Assembly: GCA_023420115.1 (NCBI GenBank)
Contig: JAEZWR010000069.1
Coordinates: forward strand, 1-37,050
Origin: Bacillota bacterium
Lineage (GTDB): Bacteria > Bacillota > Clostridia > Saccharofermentanales > Fastidiosipilaceae
Length of the DNA stretch: 37,050 nt
Reading direction: 5' to 3'
Shown: piece after piece, positions 24,363 to 34,700 of the stretch
Position numbering within the stretch: the first letter of the stretch is position 1
Layout of the letters: each line of letters begins with the position of its first letter
Translations under genes and position numbers: made by a program
The notes under the pieces: generated by a model
Databases searched by the model: none
Told to the model about the DNA's origin: nothing
What the model saw: the letters and a program-made list of their open reading frames with translations, nothing else

Positions 24363-25325
24363 CTACCATATGCTTGTATCGCTTAATTTTCGAGACAGTG
24401 TATTGGCAATCCAGAATAGTATTAAACTAACAACAGAATTGAATACACCGATAGCGGTAGAGAAGCTATAGTTACCATTTTGCAAACCGACTCTATAAAC
24501 AAAGGTGGATATAATATCTGACATCTGTTTGTTGACTGGATTTTGCATAAGATATACTTTTTCAAAGCCAATATTCATAATTGAACCTACGTTGAATATA
24601 AGCATCATTACTATGGTTGGGGCTATACCTGGCAAATCAACATGCCAAATTCTTTTAAGTCTCGTAGCTCCGTCAACAATCGCAGCTTCTTTCAATTCCT
24701 GACTTACTCCTGTCAGAGCAGCAATATATATAATAGAGCCATAACCAGCACCTTGCCACACCCCACTCCATACATAAAGATGATCAAATATGTTTCCTTT
24801 GCCAAAGAAATTAACTGGTTTTCCGCCTAAACTCACTATAATCTGATTAATTATTCCATTTCGCAAATCAGTTAATTGCATAAGCATACCAACAAGAACA
24901 ACTGTCGAAATAAAATATGGGGCGTAGGTCACCATTTGTACAGTTTTCTTAAATGGAATTATTTGCACTTCATTCAATAAGACGGCAAGCAAAATCGGGA
25001 ATGGAAAGCCTACAGCTAATGAATAAAGACCTATTCTCAAAGTATTCCAAATAACTCTATTACTAGATGGTGTCCTAAGAAATTGCTCAAAAAACTTAAA
25101 TCCTACATTTGGACTTTTGAATATACCAAGGCTCGAATTATAATTCTTGAATGCCAAGATTATTCCAGCCATAGGTATATAGTTAAATACAATAATATAA
25201 ATAAGTGGCAAACTGATTAAGAGCCAAAAATGCCACTGTCCAGCATAAAGACCACTACTCTTACTCTTCCTCGGACGCTGATAATTGAGCCCTGAAATAT
25301 TCTTACTAATAACTTTTTCGCTCAT
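24363..25325 (-). CDS. Carbohydrate ABC transporter permease, LplB type
   Basis: A 320-residue membrane permease of the MalF/UgpA-like LplB group, partner of the gene that follows. It shows the NYIPMAGIILAFKNY segment near the first membrane span and the ATPase-contact loop SQELKEAAIVDGATRLKRIW. The start at 25325 is preferred: AAAGGA is 11 bases before this ATG but only 1 base from an earlier in-frame ATG at 25337. It follows the binding-protein gene after 142 bases that include an intrinsic terminator, so the permeases are probably made at lower level than the binding protein. Confidence 0.92.
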   Translation of the reverse strand: MSEKVISKNISGLNYQRPRKSKSSGLYAGQWHFWLLISLPLIYIIVFNYIPMAGIILAFKNYNSSLGIFKSPNVGFKFFEQFLRTPSSNRVIWNTLRIGLYSLAVGFPFPILLAVLLNEVQIIPFKKTVQMVTYAPYFISTVVLVGMLMQLTDLRNGIINQIIVSLGGKPVNFFGKGNIFDHLYVWSGVWQGAGYGSIIYIAALTGVSQELKEAAIVDGATRLKRIWHVDLPGIAPTIVMMLIFNVGSIMNIGFEKVYLMQNPVNKQMSDIISTFVYRVGLQNGNYSFSTAIGVFNSVVSLILFWIANTLSRKLSDTSIW

Positions 25326-25387
25326 TATATCTGCCATCCTTTCTAATCCAACTCGAAGAATCTTTGATAATTAATTAAGTATTTATG

Positions 25388-25424
25388 AAAAAGCTAGACC
25401 AAAAATAAGACTTTGGCCTAGCTT
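25388..25424 (-). terminator. Terminator between binding-protein and permease genes
   Basis: A 13-bp stem (25391-25403 with 25412-25424, one G-U pair) with an 8-base loop and TTTTTC on the minus strand. It lies 44 bases past the binding-protein stop and upstream of the LplB-type gene. Confidence 0.85.
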
Positions 25425-25467
25425 CATAGCAAAACACTTAACTATTTAAGACACAAACTACAAATGT

Positions 25468-27117
25468 TTATTTTGTAGAATTCTGTCTGTCATAGGCCGC
25501 CTGACGGATAGCAATATTCTCTGACATACCAACATTTTCAAATCCATCTAAGTATGACTGCCAATCGCTATCACTATTGATATCCATGCTTCCCGTTATG
25601 AACTCAATACGCATATTCTCAATATAATTATCAATTTCTTCTACAATAACCTGAATCTTATCTACTTCGTCAGCTGTTAAATGTAGAGGAGGTATGAGAT
25701 CCAAACCGCCTTCTTTTTGAGCGTATGGCTCACATTTTTCCTTGGTCTCCAGAGCCAATAGGCTTTCAAGTCCCTCTGGCTTAGTAATATCCACGTTGTC
25801 AGAAACTGCTGCTCCCATTCGTATATCGGAGGTTGCAAAATTCAAACCAACATCCTGCCAGTCGTGATTCTGTGGATCAGAACTATATTGATTCAAGATC
25901 TCGTAAAGAGCTTTTTCACCATTAAGACCTTTCTTATCGCCGACCTCAAATGTCCAGTCTTTATCCTTGTCTGCTCCATACTGCATACTCAAATATCCCT
26001 CTAGTGAGTAGAAGTAATCAGCAAATCTCAGAGCAGCTTCTGGATACTTACAGGTCTTGCTCAGCACAAACTTATCCTCGGCAATACCATCATGCTTAAA
26101 ATAAGTGGCAATTCTTACTCCCGAAGGACCTTCAATAGGAGGTGTAACTCTATACGCAGCATATGCTTCGGGATTACTGGTCGCATCAAAGGCATCAGAA
26201 ATTGTTCCATAAGGGGCAAATAGAACTGGCTCCCCTGGTTCATTCATAAGGGTTCTATACGCCTCATGATTTTGAGTCAAAGCAGCCTCATAAATGAATC
26301 CTTCTTGGTATAACTTATTCATGAACTTGAGTGCTTCTCTATACTCATCTCTCATTGCCATACTTATGATCTTGTGATTCTCATCTAGTAAAAGTTTCCC
26401 GGATGTTGTAGATGGATCCAAAATAAAGGCATTAGTCAACCATGTTGTAAACTGCTGTCCCCAGCCATCTGTTGAGCCAGCAATGCCAATTCCGTTAGGA
26501 TATTTTTCTTTGTAGGCCTTTAGGACGTCAAGCAATTCATCTGTAGTAGTTGGCATTTCTTTGCCAATCTCCTCTAAGTGCTTAGTGTTGACCCACATTT
26601 TGTCTCTAAACGAGCAATGGTAGCACTCATTGATTGATGGCAAACCATAAATATGTCCATCTGACTGTTTCATTCTGGCAAGTAGTGCCGGCTTCTCTTT
26701 TAGATAGGCAGAAAAATTAGGCATATTTTCTTCTATCATATCTTCTATCGCTAATAGCTGCCCGTCTTTAACACCATATCTTGATACGCTCGGTGTTGAG
26801 AACATAAATACATCAGGTAATTCACCAGAACTCATCGCCAAGTTTACCTGTGTATCAGCATTATCCATACCAGCGGTCTGAAAAGTCCAATGAATACCTG
26901 TCTTCTCTTCAAGGAACTTCGTGAAATCGTTATTTTCAAAGTCAATAACATTTGGCATCGCCAGCCTGAACATCGTCATCTCAATTTTTTGCTCGCTAAT
27001 TGGATATGTTCCTGGCTCATTTAGTTTAATCTCATCAGCCAAAACCATAGGTACGTTACTCAGCCCCATACCTACTGCTAAACCCACTGCTAATACTGCT
27101 CCTAGAATCTTCTTCAT
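25468..27117 (-). CDS. Extracellular sugar-binding protein (LplA type)
   Basis: A 549-residue solute-binding protein of the large LplA/YtcQ-like group, expected to bind an oligosaccharide for the two permeases downstream. It has a signal peptide (residues 1-28) ending MVLA-DE with no Cys; relatives are normally lipoproteins. Typical features are FLEEKTGIHWTFQT near residue 68, NLAMSSGELPDVFMFSTPS near 91-109 and many Trp and Tyr residues in the second half. The ribosome site is AAAGGGA. With the cytosolic fucosidase upstream, a fucosylated oligosaccharide is the likely ligand; this is inference from context only. Confidence 0.9.
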   Translation of the reverse strand: MKKILGAVLAVGLAVGMGLSNVPMVLADEIKLNEPGTYPISEQKIEMTMFRLAMPNVIDFENNDFTKFLEEKTGIHWTFQTAGMDNADTQVNLAMSSGELPDVFMFSTPSVSRYGVKDGQLLAIEDMIEENMPNFSAYLKEKPALLARMKQSDGHIYGLPSINECYHCSFRDKMWVNTKHLEEIGKEMPTTTDELLDVLKAYKEKYPNGIGIAGSTDGWGQQFTTWLTNAFILDPSTTSGKLLLDENHKIISMAMRDEYREALKFMNKLYQEGFIYEAALTQNHEAYRTLMNEPGEPVLFAPYGTISDAFDATSNPEAYAAYRVTPPIEGPSGVRIATYFKHDGIAEDKFVLSKTCKYPEAALRFADYFYSLEGYLSMQYGADKDKDWTFEVGDKKGLNGEKALYEILNQYSSDPQNHDWQDVGLNFATSDIRMGAAVSDNVDITKPEGLESLLALETKEKCEPYAQKEGGLDLIPPLHLTADEVDKIQVIVEEIDNYIENMRIEFITGSMDINSDSDWQSYLDGFENVGMSENIAIRQAAYDRQNSTK

Positions 27118-27257
27118 AATTTGTCCCTTTCTAACATAGATGCCTAGGCAGTTCTTATATCAGCACTCATCCTTATGTAAACTACTATCCTATCGAGATT
27201 ATTTTTATTTAGGATTAGCTACACAAAGCTCTCCAAGTGCCCCCTACACATTATCAA

Positions 27258-28541
27258 TTAAAACTCTTCAAACTCCGCCCTATCTCCGTCATGCTCTATA
27301 TCTATGACTAGCATATTATTAAAATTCACTGGCTTCAATTTTTCATCTATATCATTTAAGTTAATCAAAAGGTAGTGATGACCTTCTAAGTCAAAACTAT
27401 CGTGATAATCTATGGTATCTCCTGTAAGTAAGAGCCTGACATTCCTTATCTTATTTTGTAGATTAAACAATTCAATCCGACTTGTTTTGTTTAAATCATA
27501 TAACAAAATATAAAGATGATTCTTCTTTCCTGTAAGAATAAAATCATCTTGCTTATAAGGATAAGCTCCCTGAATTTCAGTCCCATATAGACTAGCTCCA
27601 TTAGAAGCTATAAAATCACCAACTTGCTCGAGCACTCTGACACTTTCCTGTGGAACACTGCCATTTCCATCAGGTCCAATATTTAAAAGATAATTCCCAC
27701 CTAAACTAACTGCTGAATAAAGTTCTCTTATAATTTGATCAGAGCTTCTCCAATTTTTGTCATTCTCCTTATATCCCCAAGATTGATTAATCGTCGCAGG
27801 TAATTCCCATAATTTCTCAGAGGGAATTGATGGAAGCATATTATCACCAGTTGTCCTATAATCTCCCATTCCATGTCCAATCCTGCCTGAAATCAAACAA
27901 GACTCTTGTAGACTCTTTACAAAATCTCTAAGTTCACGTGCGTGCTTCTCTGTCATCCCCATAGGAGTATCAAACCATATCATCGAAATTTTTCCATATG
28001 AGGTAAGCAATTCTCTGAGCTGTGGCAAGCATTTATTTTGAAAATATAAATCAAAATCCTTCTCTTCATTTCCATCTTTATATGCCATATAGCCATTAGG
28101 ATCTTCCCAATCTTGAGCCTGAGAATAATACAAACAAAATTTGAGATCATGCCTAGCACACGCTTCGCTAAACTCTCTAACTATATCTCTAGAACAAGGA
28201 CTATTAACACTATTATATGAAGATACTTTGCTATCCCATAGTGCAAATCCCTCATGATGCTTGGCAGTCAAACATAGATATCTCATCCCTGCTCTCCGTG
28301 CTAGCTTGCATATCGCAGTAGGATCCAAATCCTTCGGGTCAAATTTATCCGCTAATTTTCTATATTCTTCTAAGGGAATATCTAGGCTATTTTGTATCCA
28401 CTCAGCAATTCCTCTACAGGTCTGACCGCGCCATTTTCCACCCAGCATTGAATAAAGGCCGAAATGAATGAACATTCCAAATTTATCTTCTTTAAACCAA
28501 GAAGCATATTTATAATCATCAAAATTATTCATCGCAGTCAT
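27258..28541 (-). CDS. Alpha-L-fucosidase, GH29 family, cytosolic
   Basis: Hydrolyses alpha-L-fucosyl residues from glycans with retention of configuration. The 427-residue protein shows KFGMFIHFGLYSM (20-32), the paired His of LTAKHHEGFALW (91-102), and the nucleophile Asp191 in SMIWFDTPMG, all hallmarks of GH29. NIGPDGNGSVP near 305 is also typical. There is no signal peptide: the protein starts MTAMNNFDDYKYASWF, with AAGGAGTG 7 bases before the ATG, so it acts inside the cell. It is the first gene of the cluster with an LplA-type binding protein and two permeases, supporting import of small fucosylated oligosaccharides from mucin, milk or cell-surface glycans. Confidence 0.93.
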   Translation of the reverse strand: MTAMNNFDDYKYASWFKEDKFGMFIHFGLYSMLGGKWRGQTCRGIAEWIQNSLDIPLEEYRKLADKFDPKDLDPTAICKLARRAGMRYLCLTAKHHEGFALWDSKVSSYNSVNSPCSRDIVREFSEACARHDLKFCLYYSQAQDWEDPNGYMAYKDGNEEKDFDLYFQNKCLPQLRELLTSYGKISMIWFDTPMGMTEKHARELRDFVKSLQESCLISGRIGHGMGDYRTTGDNMLPSIPSEKLWELPATINQSWGYKENDKNWRSSDQIIRELYSAVSLGGNYLLNIGPDGNGSVPQESVRVLEQVGDFIASNGASLYGTEIQGAYPYKQDDFILTGKKNHLYILLYDLNKTSRIELFNLQNKIRNVRLLLTGDTIDYHDSFDLEGHHYLLINLNDIDEKLKPVNFNNMLVIDIEHDGDRAEFEEF

Positions 28542-28715
28542 AAAATCACTCCTTACAAGTTATGATTTTAAAATATAATAACCAATTATCAACTTACTTC
28601 CAAGTCGTACTTTGTGCTTTTTGATAAAATTTAAGACAACGTAGTTATTAAGTCTATATATTTCAGTTTTAGTGATTTTCAAAGTAGAGTCACTAGCACG
28701 CAATAAAATAGTAGG

Positions 28716-28731
28716 AAAAAGCACTTCCGCG
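28716..28731 (+). repeat. Dispersed intergenic element, copy 6
   Basis: AAAAAGCACTTCCGCG, one A shorter than and one base different from the motif of copies 3 and 5. It lies 17 bases beyond the T-tract of the giant gene terminator on the minus strand. Confidence 0.6.
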
Positions 28732-28747
28732 TATAATTTTCCTTAAA

Positions 28748-28781
28748 TGAAAAAGATAGAAAGGAAGCCCTTTCTATCTTT
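28748..28781 (-). terminator. Intrinsic terminator of the giant surface protein gene
   Basis: A 13-bp perfect stem (28752-28764 with 28769-28781) and a 4-base loop, followed by TTTTTC on the minus strand, 15 bases past the stop codon. Confidence 0.93.
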
Positions 28782-28796
28782 CACAACTTAATTTAC

Positions 28797-31700
28797 TTAT
28801 TCTGATTTTAAACGTCTAATAATGATTAAGCCCACACTGGCAAAGAGTAAGATAAGCGATATTGGCAATTGCTTATTACTTTCACCAGTCCTCGACATAG
28901 GAACAGGAGGCTCATCAGTTTCAGATGTAGGTGGTTCTGAACTTTCCGTACTTCGTTGTGGTTCGCTCGGTTCAGTTGGCTCACTAGGCTCTGTAGTCTC
29001 AGTAGAGTAAGTAGGTTCAGTTGGCTCAGTAGGCACTGTTGGTTCAGTTGGAGGAATTGTTGGTGGCTCTGTGGGCTCACTAGGTTCGGTTGGCTCTGTA
29101 GGCTCAGTAGGCTCCGTGGGCTCTGTAGGTGGCTCAGAAGGCACCGAACTATTCTCTACAGTATATCCATCACGTTTATTACCTATTATCTTACTTACAT
29201 AACCTTCAATCTCAACCTCTTCGATACTATAGTAAACTTCTTTACCATTATTATCGATTGGCTTCAAATTCTCGAAAACAGTCTTCCAAGCATTTTCGGC
29301 ATTGAGAGTTCTGCGTTCAACTTCTTCTCCATTTGCTAACAAGACAATTTCAACTGAATCCTGGCCTTCTCCTAACCATTTTTTATCAACTTCAATATCT
29401 AGTGGCTTACCATTTCTAGCAACAATTGAGGCGGTGCTTTGGTCACTTGTCAATGTGATATTAAAGATGACATCTGCTAAATCATAACCTTCTGGCGCTT
29501 CCACCTCTTTAACAACATATTTGCCAAATTGAAGTTTCTCAAAGATAGCCAAACCAGAATCATCTGTCACTGCCTCTTTTAGAGGATTCTTAAAGTCAAC
29601 ATCTTTCGCATCATACAAGGCAAACTTAGCACCAGGTAATTGCATGCCTCTGTCAATGTCATACTTAGAAACGATAATTCTTCCACTAATAGGTTTGTTG
29701 TTCTTATATCTGTAAATAGTTCCGTCGAAACCGACTTTGCCAGTCTCTAATACTGGAGTAAAGATAATTGGTGTACTATCTATAGCATAACCTTCAAGTG
29801 CTTCTTTCTCGATCAAAGTATATGTCTTATTATTCTCAAAACTAATTCCTGAGAAATCAATTTTTCCTTCTTCTTTACTTTCAACTACAGCAAGATGTGT
29901 CTTATCTGTACTTGAGATTTCACTCTCGTAAAGGTCAAACTTAACACCTACTAATGGAGTATAAACTGAATATCTACTTGGACCTACTTTTTTCATTTTG
30001 TCAGTAGGATTCTTTTCAATCCAAGCTTCAGCTTCTTCCAAAGTCAAGTTTGTCAACTTAATATCGCCCTTGACTACTTCAATATCAAATGGCTCATTGA
30101 CAACTGTCTTCTCCAATGAATATAAGAACTCATTTTCATCACTGGTAACTTTAATCTTACCATCATTTTTCTCAAGCTCTGCTTCAGGTGTTAATTGATC
30201 CAATCTAGGTCTCTGTGGGAAGACGAAGCTATAATTCAAATTACTGTTGATATAACCATCTGGTGCTGAAATCTCCTTAAGTGAATATACACCAGGCTCA
30301 TCGAGTTCAAACTCGAGACTAGCTTCCTTACTTCCATCTTCTTTTTCTTGTATTTTTGTCTCAGCTTCTAAGACCATTTTACCTGATAAGAACAATCCAA
30401 ACTTCGCACCTTCAAGAGGCATATCTTGATTATCTTTTTTGATAACTTTAATCTTACCTCTTACAGGCTTCTCCTCATTTGGGAAGTTAATTTGTGCTTG
30501 TCTGAAACGATTACCCTCAGCATCATAAAGCTTGCCATCTTTACCAATCTTGAATTTATAACTCTTCTCATTCTTTAGATAAATACTAGGTACATCTGGC
30601 ATAATTTCTTTTATTGTGTAAATTGTGTCAGACTTCAGACCTTGCACCTTAACTGCGCCATCTTTAGTAGCTTCGGTAGTAATCTCTGTTCCATCTGGAG
30701 CAGTAATCACAAACTTATAACCATCCAATAGTGGCAAGGCAAAATTACTTTGGTTATATATAGATTCCATATCATGATCTAATTGACCATTTCTCAAACC
30801 AACCTTATTGATAATGATCTCATACTTATCATTAACAATCGCATTTTCACCTGTATAGTCAACTAATTGGTCAACTTGATCAATAGTAAACTTTCTATCC
30901 TCGGCTGGAATAAAGAGGGTGCCCGCAGGTCCATTTGTCTCTTTGAGCGTGTAATCGCCTTGTGGCAAATTAGCAATCTCATAATATCCACTTGCGTCAG
31001 TAAAGAATGTATATGGCTTACCTTCATTGAATGATTCAGGTCCAGTCAATTCAAATCCAACACCTGCTAAACCTTTTTGTTCTTCATTCACTTTATTGAG
31101 TTTGAGCATACCGTAAATTTTTCTCGTGTTCAAAAAAGCACCCTGTGCTATTGAATCACTAATTTCTACTGGATAATGGACACCCTGCGCTGTACCATGC
31201 TCATCATAATAGACTTTTTTAGCCTTATTAATTACTGTACTACTGACTTCATAACCAATTCTGCCATATGAAGATTTTGGATTATTAATCTCGAAGCCGT
31301 CTACAGCCTCAAGCTCTCTAATTACATATGAATAACCAATTTCTAAGCCAGTAAATAAGACTACACCATCTTCATTAGCTACAGCCTCACCACTTGGTAC
31401 ATAAATATATTTAATATCATCTTTTTCATACTCTGGTAGACCTTGATCTTTTCTGATTTTTACCAAAGCATCTCGCTCTGTGCCACCTACCATTTTGTAG
31501 ATTGCAAACTTAGCACCAGCTTGTGGTACAACTTCACCATCTAATCCTGTCTTAGCAAACTTCTTGAATGTAATTGAAACATTAGCAGGTTTCAATTGGT
31601 TATAAACTCTGTTTGACTCTAAGAAACGGATTGTTCCTTCTTCCTTGTGGACAAAAGTATTCCATGCTTTTAGACCTGTATATCTAAAGTTATTTGTAGA

Positions 31701-34700
31701 GTCATTTTTAGCTGCCTTCATCGGAATAATGACATCTACTCTTTCTCCACCTTTTACAGTCACACCTTCATTAGCTGTAATTCTGATAGCTCTTGTGTTC
31801 TTAGCAGGTGCATCTGACCATTGCATATTATTAATAAATACGTCGGCTGAACCCGAGAATCTCATAGCTGTATCGCTATTCCAATAACGAACAGTATATC
31901 CATCTGGTACTATAACTTGTCTATCCAAGTCAAAACTATCTTCAAATTTGGTACCTCTTGATTCTCTTGAGTTTGTTCCAATATTCAATTCTTGGATTGA
32001 ACTATCATTCAAGAATGGTAAGAAGTCTACAATATCCAAATTTTTACTCTCGTCTGTCAATTGGTTGGTAACTGACAACTTATATTCAAATGGAGCTTCT
32101 GACTCAGTGACAATACCTGTAGTCAGCCAGGGATCTGTGCTCTTCTCTCTAATATATTTTCTTGCAACAAACTCTTCAATTGCTCTTACTTGAACTGGAG
32201 CTTCATCATGTAACCACTCACCTTTTTCACCAGGTGGGGTTTGCTTAGAACTTCTTGGTTTAATAACATCTTGATTATCCCAAGTCATATAAGCGTGGTT
32301 AATGGTTGAACCATTTTTCGCATCAATATCAACGATTGTCGCAATATCAGCAATTAACGAACTCTTCAAAGTACGCAAGTCTAACTCTGGAATAAGAATC
32401 TCAATAGCAGTCTGTTTAGTTCCATTGAAATCTTCAATGATATTAGTCTTAACGCCCTCGATAGTCGCAATTTCATCTGCCAAAGTAATTCCTGCGTATG
32501 CAATACCCTTTGGTAGAAGATCGATAATTCTCACATTCTTCATATTCACGTTGAATAAAGAATATCCAACTTGAGTATAACCAGAAATATTTGGATTAAT
32601 TCTCAAATAGAAATTACCCTTATCTCCTTGATTTGACATCTTGGGATAATTGGTAGACTTATCGAAACCGATACCCATCTCGAAATCGCGGACATATACA
32701 TTTGCATCTTCATGCCAGAAGAAATTACCAGGAATTCCATCCCAATTTTTATCATACTTAGAAATCGTTATACCCGATACTTCATCTACATAGTCTTTTT
32801 CTCTTTCAGCAGCAGCCTCGTCCGTTCCCTTCTTATTCAAGAAACCAGACAAAACAGCATGGTTAATATACTTATTTGGACTTGTCAAACCAGTCGGATC
32901 ATATTGCTTCTTATCCTTCTCTCTGAGCTCTGTATCAATATAGAACTCCAAGGCTGAGAAAAGCTTATGATTCTCTGGGAAAACAATCTGAATATATCTA
33001 ATTTGGCTTCTAATATCAGCTGGGAATACAACTCGACCGTCTTTAGACATTACAGTTGCAACCTCATACAACAATGGATCAGTCTCAGGATTAATAGCCT
33101 CACCACTGCCACCGTAAGCTCTGATAGTCACATTGAGTCCAAAAGCGAGTTCGTTAAAATGAACACCCTTGTACATTAGTCTTGAATCCAAACCGTAGTC
33201 TGTAATTCTACCGCCTACAAAGTCTGTAGTCGCAGCAACAGATGAAGCTCTCACAAAGTAAGAGATATCTTTCTCCCTATCCTCTTGCACATCGAAGAAA
33301 TAGGTATGATACATATCACCCCTTGGAGCGCCACCTGGATATTTATCGAAACGCACATCACCTCTCATCTTTATATCGCCTTCCATAGCTGCATATATAG
33401 ATAAGTCATCAGATACACGCATCAAGTCTTCGCTCACACCTTGCTCATGTGGAGTCAAAATCGCACTAACTTTATTTTCAATATTGCTACCAGCTTTTGC
33501 ATCTGGGAAACTCAAATACAAGGGGGTAATCGCTCCATAAGAGGATATAGAATATCTTTGAGCTTGATCAAAAGTTATATCGAAATACAGCTCTTTCTTA
33601 CCATCATTGTCCCTTAAAGCCCAGCCGGGATTCAGTTCAGGATCAAATACTGCATCGCGCTTCTCTTCTGAACCATCCTCTTTGATCGCCACATACTTAG
33701 GCAAAATATCAATAATCTCTGCTTTTATTACATCTCTTTCCAAACCATAAATGGAAAAGTTGTATTTTACTGGTTTTGGTTTAACAACCTTATAATCCAA
33801 GTCTCCTTCTTTAGTTCTATATGCACCTAATGTTCCTAAATCTCTTGGACCATTTGCTGTATCTGGTGGATAATAGCCATCTTCTGTTCTCATAGATGGA
33901 GAACTCTTATCCATACTTGGTTGATGGTAATATCCCTCTAAATAAATTGGTGGAGCAACTGATAACAACTCACCTACATTGCGATCTTTAATATCTGTAC
34001 CTACTGGCACATCTTTTGAGAACGTCGCATTAATTTCCATTCTATAGTTATCTGGTGTCACATATTTCTTGAATCTCCAACGCATTGGAATTCTAAGTTT
34101 ATAACCACCTTGGATTGCCTTAGCAAAATAGAGTCTAATTACACCATCCTGTCTCTCTGCCTTAGCAATTGTCTCTGGCTTACGGGGCAAATCGACTAAA
34201 TCAATTTTCTCTTGATCAAAATAGAGGTCAATTACACCATTATTTATTTCTGAATTGAAACCAGTTAAGTCTAAATAGACTTCTGTTCCCATATCACTAC
34301 CGATGTAATAGCGCTCTTTTTTAACTTTAGGACTAGTCGTTGTCAATTCATTATTTTGACGCAACTCAATTCCTTCAGTTTGTTTCAAATAGAAATTACC
34401 TTTTTTATAAACAAACGTATGAACTTGTTTCGTTCTATCGTCTTTTACACTAATTTCTTCTTGTTTTGCTGTGTAATTGAAAATAGCTCTGGCCTTGTAA
34501 GTCTTATCTTCCAGAATTATCTCTTTGAATGGGCTTAATAATTCATTGCCATCTTCATCAACATATTTAATTGTTACTTCAGTTGGATTTACGACGTGAA
34601 GTCTTGTGCTTCCATCATAACCATCTTGCAAATTATTAGGATTCTCATAATTTGGTAAGAAGACTTTAACGGGCTTCGTCGTTGCAGCTTTGAAAGTATC

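Noticed and set aside
28956..29339. A 127-codon plus-strand frame rich in Trp, Arg and Ser, antisense to the giant adhesin stalk
   Set aside because: It is the mirror of the Pro/Thr/Glu repeat region; repetitive coding DNA opens other frames by chance.
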